From: Marinilabiliales bacterium
Lineage (GTDB): Bacteria > Bacteroidota > Bacteroidia > Bacteroidales > SZUA-534
Reading direction: 5' to 3'
DNA: 64,000 nucleotides
Assembly (NCBI GenBank): GCA_003512955.1
Contig: DOTG01000033.1
Span: 62,001 to 126,000, forward strand
Position numbers and translations under genes: made by a program. How positions within the stretch are numbered: position 1 is the first letter of the stretch; each line of letters starts with the position of its first letter. The notes beneath the pieces were generated by a model. The model ran no database searches. It saw only the letters and a program-made list of their open reading frames with translations, and was not told the origin of the DNA. Positions 60,385 to 64,000 of this stretch are shown piece after piece.

Positions 60385-60416
60385 AAGGTTTATGATTAAC
60401 TAAAAACAATATACCT

Positions 60417-60911
60417 ATGGATTTAGTAACCCCGGCCATTGGATTGGTCTTTTGGACTGTCCTCATTTTCTTGATTCTGTTACTTCTTTTGCGGGCTTTT
60501 GCATGGAAACCCATTTTGAATGCCGTGGATGAGCGTAACGAAAGCATCAAGGAAGCCTTAGCCGCAGCCGATAAAGCTAAAGAAGAAATGATTAAACTTC
60601 AGGCAGACAACGATATGGTACTCAAAGAGGCACGGATTGAACGGGATAAAATAATTAAAGAAGCCCGGGAATTAAAGGAAAAAACCATTTCGGAAGCCAA
60701 AGTTCAGGCCAAAACCGAAGCCGATGCGTTGGTGACATCCGCAAAAGCGGCCATTGAAAATGAAAAACGAAACGCCATTAATGCTATAAAAAACGAAATG
60801 GCCAACCTTTCGGTTCAAATAGCTGAAAAAATCCTGGAACAGGAGCTTTCGGACAAAGAAAAACAAAAGAGGTTGATTGAGGACATGTTAAACAAAACCA
60901 ACATCAACTAA
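60417..60911 (+). CDS. atpF: ATP synthase F0 subunit b
   Basis: 164 residues: one N-terminal transmembrane helix (about 8-27), then a long Ala/Lys/Glu-rich helix forming the peripheral stalk coiled coil. The RAFAWKPILNAVDERNESIKEAL junction is typical. Length is normal. The delta-subunit gene begins 7 bases later. Confidence 0.95.
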   Translation: MDLVTPAIGLVFWTVLIFLILLLLLRAFAWKPILNAVDERNESIKEALAAADKAKEEMIKLQADNDMVLKEARIERDKIIKEARELKEKTISEAKVQAKTEADALVTSAKAAIENEKRNAINAIKNEMANLSVQIAEKILEQELSDKEKQKRLIEDMLNKTNIN

Positions 60912-60918
60912 CAATCCC

Positions 60919-61461
60919 ATGAATCAAAGTAAAATTTCGGTACGATACGCCAAGGCCCTTTTTGAATTGGCTCAGGATAAAAACAGTTTATCTGCCATAA
61001 AGCAAGATATGCAATGGGTGGAAGAGGTTTGCCAGCAACCGGACTTTAATCTTTTGCTTGAGAGCCCGGTGATTAAAGCCTCCCAAAAAACAGCATTGAT
61101 GCAGAAATTCTTTCAGGGCAAAGTAAACGAATGGACGTTGAGGTTTTTAATAATGGTGGTTGAAAACCGCCGGGAGCAATACCTGCAGAATATTGCACGG
61201 GATTTTATCCAGAACTATCGCGATTTTACGGGTATTAAAGCGGCAAAAGTTACTACGGCAGCCCCTATTGACGGGCAAACCAAAAAACTTATCGACCAAT
61301 TGGTAAAAAAGATTTTTAACGCCCAGGTGGAATTAGTTTCAGAAGAAAACCCGAAACTCAAAGGGGGATTTATTCTTCGGGTGGGCGATCAGCAGATTGA
61401 TGCCAGCATCAACACCAAACTGAAAAAGATTAAACGGAAATTTATTGATACAACGATTTAA
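60919..61461 (+). CDS. atpH: ATP synthase F1 subunit delta
   Basis: 180 residues of the OSCP/delta family: RYAKALFELAQDKN at the N-terminus and the C-terminal LKGGFILRVGDQQIDASINTKLKKIKRKF. It joins the peripheral stalk to the top of F1. The alpha-subunit gene begins 29 bases after its stop. Confidence 0.95.
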   Translation: MNQSKISVRYAKALFELAQDKNSLSAIKQDMQWVEEVCQQPDFNLLLESPVIKASQKTALMQKFFQGKVNEWTLRFLIMVVENRREQYLQNIARDFIQNYRDFTGIKAAKVTTAAPIDGQTKKLIDQLVKKIFNAQVELVSEENPKLKGGFILRVGDQQIDASINTKLKKIKRKFIDTTI

Positions 61462-61490
61462 AAAAACATAGAAACAAACAATTTAAAGAT

Positions 61491-63092
61491 ATGGCAAACA
61501 TTAAACCTTCTGAAATTTCCTCCATCCTGAAGCAACAGCTTGAAGGATTTAAATCAGAAAACGAACTCGAAGAGGTTGGCACTGTGCTAACGGTGGGTGA
61601 TGGCATTGCCCGGATTTTTGGTTTATCGAAAGTACAGGCCAACGAATTGATTGAATTTGATAACGGGATTAAAGGAATTGCCCTGAATTTGGAAGAAGAT
61701 AATGTGGGAGCCGTAATTCTAGGTCCGTCTGAAGGAATCCGGGAAGGAGATACCGTTAAACGGACTAACCGGATTGCCTCCATTAACGTGGGTGAAGGTT
61801 TGTTAGGTAGGATTATCAATACCATCGGGGAACCCATTGACGGCAAAGGGCCTATTGGCGGGCGGTTGTTCGAAATGCCCCTGGAGCGCAAAGCTCCCGG
61901 TGTTATTTACAGGCAACCGGTAAAAGAACCGTTGCAAACAGGATTAAAGCCGATTGATGCCATGACACCCATTGGCCGTGGCCAGCGCGAGTTAATCATT
62001 GGTGACCGCCAAACCGGGAAAACCGCCATTGCCATCGACACCATCATCAATCAAAAAGAGTTTTTTGATGCCGGGAAAACAGTTTATTGCATTTATGTAG
62101 CCATTGGCCAAAAAGGTTCAACCATTGCCAATATCTTTAAAACCTTAGAAAGGCACGGAGCTATGGCCTATACAGTGATTGTGGCTGCTACTGCTGCCGA
62201 TCCTGCTGCCATGCAGTTTAATGCTCCTTTTGCCGGAGCCGCCATTGGCGAATTTTTCCGTGATACGGGGCGTCCTGCATTGGTGGTTTATGACGACTTA
62301 TCGAAACAAGCCGTTTCGTACCGCGAAGTTTCCTTGTTACTTCGTCGTCCTCCAGGCCGCGAAGCTTATCCCGGAGATGTATTTTATTTACACAGCCGCC
62401 TGCTGGAACGGGCTGCAAAAATTATTGAATCGGACGAAGTGGCCCGCCAAATGAACGATTTACCACCCGTCTTACGTGATGCAAAAGACGATCAAGGAAA
62501 CCCAATTGTAAAAGGCGGGGGATCATTAACAGCATTGCCAATTATTGAAACACAAGCAGGAGACGTATCCGCGTATATTCCTACCAACGTAATTTCAATT
62601 ACCGACGGTCAGATATTTTTGGAATCGGACTTGTTTAATGCCGGGGTTCGTCCCGCGATTAACGTTGGTATTTCCGTATCAAGGGTAGGAGGAAACGCCC
62701 AGATAAAATCAATGAAAAAAATTGCAGGAACCCTCAAAATTGACCAGGCCCAGTTCCGTGAATTGGAAGCGTTTTCAAAATTTGGTTCCGATTTGGATGC
62801 CGCCACGATGTCGATTCTTGATAAAGGCCGGAAAAACGTTGAAATCCTTAAGCAGGGACAATACGATCCCATGCCTGTGGAAAAGCAAATCGCCATTATC
62901 TATTGTGGAGTAAAAGGGTTGCTGTCATCAGTTCCTGTTGCTAAGGTTAAGGAATTTGAAGTGGAATTTTTGGAACGGCTGCAAATGAAGCACACAGAGG
63001 TCCTTCAAACTTTAAAAGCAGGGAATCTTACCGAGGATGTTGAAAAAACCATTCAGGATGTAGTAAAAGAACTATCGGTAAAATATCATTAA
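61491..63092 (+). CDS. atpA: ATP synthase F1 subunit alpha
   Basis: 533 residues. Walker A GDRQTGKTAIAID, ALVVYDDLSKQAVSYREVSLLLRRPPGREAYPGD, and the DELSEED-free alpha C-terminus are as expected. It binds nucleotide at the non-catalytic sites and alternates with beta in F1. Beta and epsilon genes (atpD, atpC) are not in this cluster's visible part. Confidence 0.98.
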   Translation: MANIKPSEISSILKQQLEGFKSENELEEVGTVLTVGDGIARIFGLSKVQANELIEFDNGIKGIALNLEEDNVGAVILGPSEGIREGDTVKRTNRIASINVGEGLLGRIINTIGEPIDGKGPIGGRLFEMPLERKAPGVIYRQPVKEPLQTGLKPIDAMTPIGRGQRELIIGDRQTGKTAIAIDTIINQKEFFDAGKTVYCIYVAIGQKGSTIANIFKTLERHGAMAYTVIVAATAADPAAMQFNAPFAGAAIGEFFRDTGRPALVVYDDLSKQAVSYREVSLLLRRPPGREAYPGDVFYLHSRLLERAAKIIESDEVARQMNDLPPVLRDAKDDQGNPIVKGGGSLTALPIIETQAGDVSAYIPTNVISITDGQIFLESDLFNAGVRPAINVGISVSRVGGNAQIKSMKKIAGTLKIDQAQFRELEAFSKFGSDLDAATMSILDKGRKNVEILKQGQYDPMPVEKQIAIIYCGVKGLLSSVPVAKVKEFEVEFLERLQMKHTEVLQTLKAGNLTEDVEKTIQDVVKELSVKYH

Positions 63093-63135
63093 TAGTGGTT
63101 TTTGGAAACAGAAATCTAGGATTAATTAAAAACGT

Positions 63136-64000
63136 ATGGCTAATTTAAAGGAAATCAGAACCCGGATGAATTCCGTGAAGACCACCCGCCAGGTGACCAG
63201 TGCCATGAAGATGGTATCGGCCTCAAAGCTGCGTAGGGCTCAGGAAGCAATCATCCGTATCAGACCTTATGCCAATAAATTATCGGAGCTTCTGGGTAAT
63301 TTGAACGAAAGCCTTAAAAACATTGAAGATAACCCATACGCCGCAGAACGTGGTTATGCAAAAATTCTGATTGTTGCTATTAATTCAAACCGGGGTTTAT
63401 GTGGGGCATTCAATTCAAATGTTAACCGCAGGGTATTTCAGATGCTCAAGGAAGATTTTCAGGAACAGGTTCAAAAAAATGATGTTCATATCATGGCAAT
63501 TGGAAAAAACACGTTTGACTTTTTCCGTCGGCGTGGCTTAAACGTATCGAACCACAACCACTTATATGAACATTTGAACTTTGAGCATGTTGCACCGGTG
63601 GCCGAAGAAATCATGACGGCTTTTGTTGGAGGAACTTATGACAAGGTCTATCTGGTATTTAATGAGTTTAAAAATGCAGCTACCCAATATTTGGTAGTGG
63701 ACCAGTTTTTACCGATTCTTCCGAAAGAGGAAGATAAAAAAGTTACTCCAACGGATTACATCTTTGAACCAACGAAAGAGGAGATAATCAAAGATTTAAT
63801 TCCAAAATCACTTAAGATACAGTTTTACAAAGCATTACTCGATTCAAACGCTGCCGAGCATGGAGCCCGGATGACCGCCATGCACAAAGCTACCGACAAT
63901 GCCACCGATTTGTTACGTAATTTGAATTTGCAATACAATAAAGCCCGTCAGGCCACAATCACCGGAGAAATCCTGGAGATTGTCAGCGGTGCCGAAGCTT
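63136..64000 (+). CDS. atpG: ATP synthase F1 subunit gamma (3'-truncated)
   Basis: The frame begins ATG 63136 and is still open at the end of the window after 288 codons. The start MANLKEIRTRMNSVKTTRQVTSAMKMVSASKLRRAQ is the gamma signature, and the visible end ITGEILEIVSGAEA is the conserved C-terminal motif, so only a few residues are missing. It is the central rotating shaft of F1. Confidence 0.97.
   Translation, partial: MANLKEIRTRMNSVKTTRQVTSAMKMVSASKLRRAQEAIIRIRPYANKLSELLGNLNESLKNIEDNPYAAERGYAKILIVAINSNRGLCGAFNSNVNRRVFQMLKEDFQEQVQKNDVHIMAIGKNTFDFFRRRGLNVSNHNHLYEHLNFEHVAPVAEEIMTAFVGGTYDKVYLVFNEFKNAATQYLVVDQFLPILPKEEDKKVTPTDYIFEPTKEEIIKDLIPKSLKIQFYKALLDSNAAEHGARMTAMHKATDNATDLLRNLNLQYNKARQATITGEILEIVSGAEA

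Noticed and set aside
1..64000. CRISPR array, tRNA/rRNA, prophage, defence island
   Set aside because: I looked for regularly spaced direct repeats, cloverleaf-like clusters, integrases, phage structural genes and restriction or nuclease genes and saw none.

Overview
The window is chromosomal DNA of a Bacteroidota bacterium, probably class Bacteroidia (order not resolved). Three things point there. The gene content is typical: long-form IspG, DUF4292, DUF4175, DUF4837, an ECF sigma/FecR pair, the type IX secretion protein PorZ and Rrf2/RpiB. Many genes are preceded by the Bacteroidota -7 promoter box TAxxTTTG. Shine-Dalgarno sequences are mostly weak. I see no rRNA, tRNA, CRISPR array, phage or intact insertion sequence.

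Layout. 1-7.7 kb: end of an epimerase gene, a DUF3108 protein, a coiled-coil protein, OsmC, a Crp/Fnr regulator, riboflavin synthase, IspG, and a divergent rpiB-rrf2 pair. 7.7-22.4 kb: one visibly AT-rich co-directional block, nadA - MORN protein - flippase - dut - TPR lipoprotein - DUF4292 lipoprotein - EnvC-like - DUF4175 - HATPase - ybeY - mnmG, mostly with overlapping or abutting genes. Two inverted near-perfect parS (ParB-binding) sites lie just after mnmG. 22.7-34 kb: typA, a single-domain response regulator, a PAP2 membrane phosphatase, and a TetR-controlled operon (LolA-like protein, two FtsX-type permeases, ABC ATPase, outer-membrane barrel), then pgk. 34-44 kb: nitroreductase, porZ-recO, aminotransferase, acid phosphatase, DUF2797, DUF4837, rdgB and a barrel protein. 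44-49 kb: small unknown genes, pepE, peptidyl-prolyl isomerase, rsgA and a HAD phosphatase, with intergenic repeats including a 120-bp MITE-like element. 49-55 kb: an ECF sigma/FecR pair without a SusCD partner, a secreted protein, AsmA and a histidine kinase. 55-64 kb: DUF177-rpmF-plsX-fabH, then bactofilin-atpZ-(membrane protein)-atpB-E-F-H-A-G, running off the end.

Most genes are housekeeping or envelope functions. The observations most worth following are the paired parS sites, the LolCDE-like export operon with its own LolA-like and barrel partners, the terminator-like hairpin between atpE and atpF, and the MITE-like repeat. I found no clear defence system or obviously new enzyme system.
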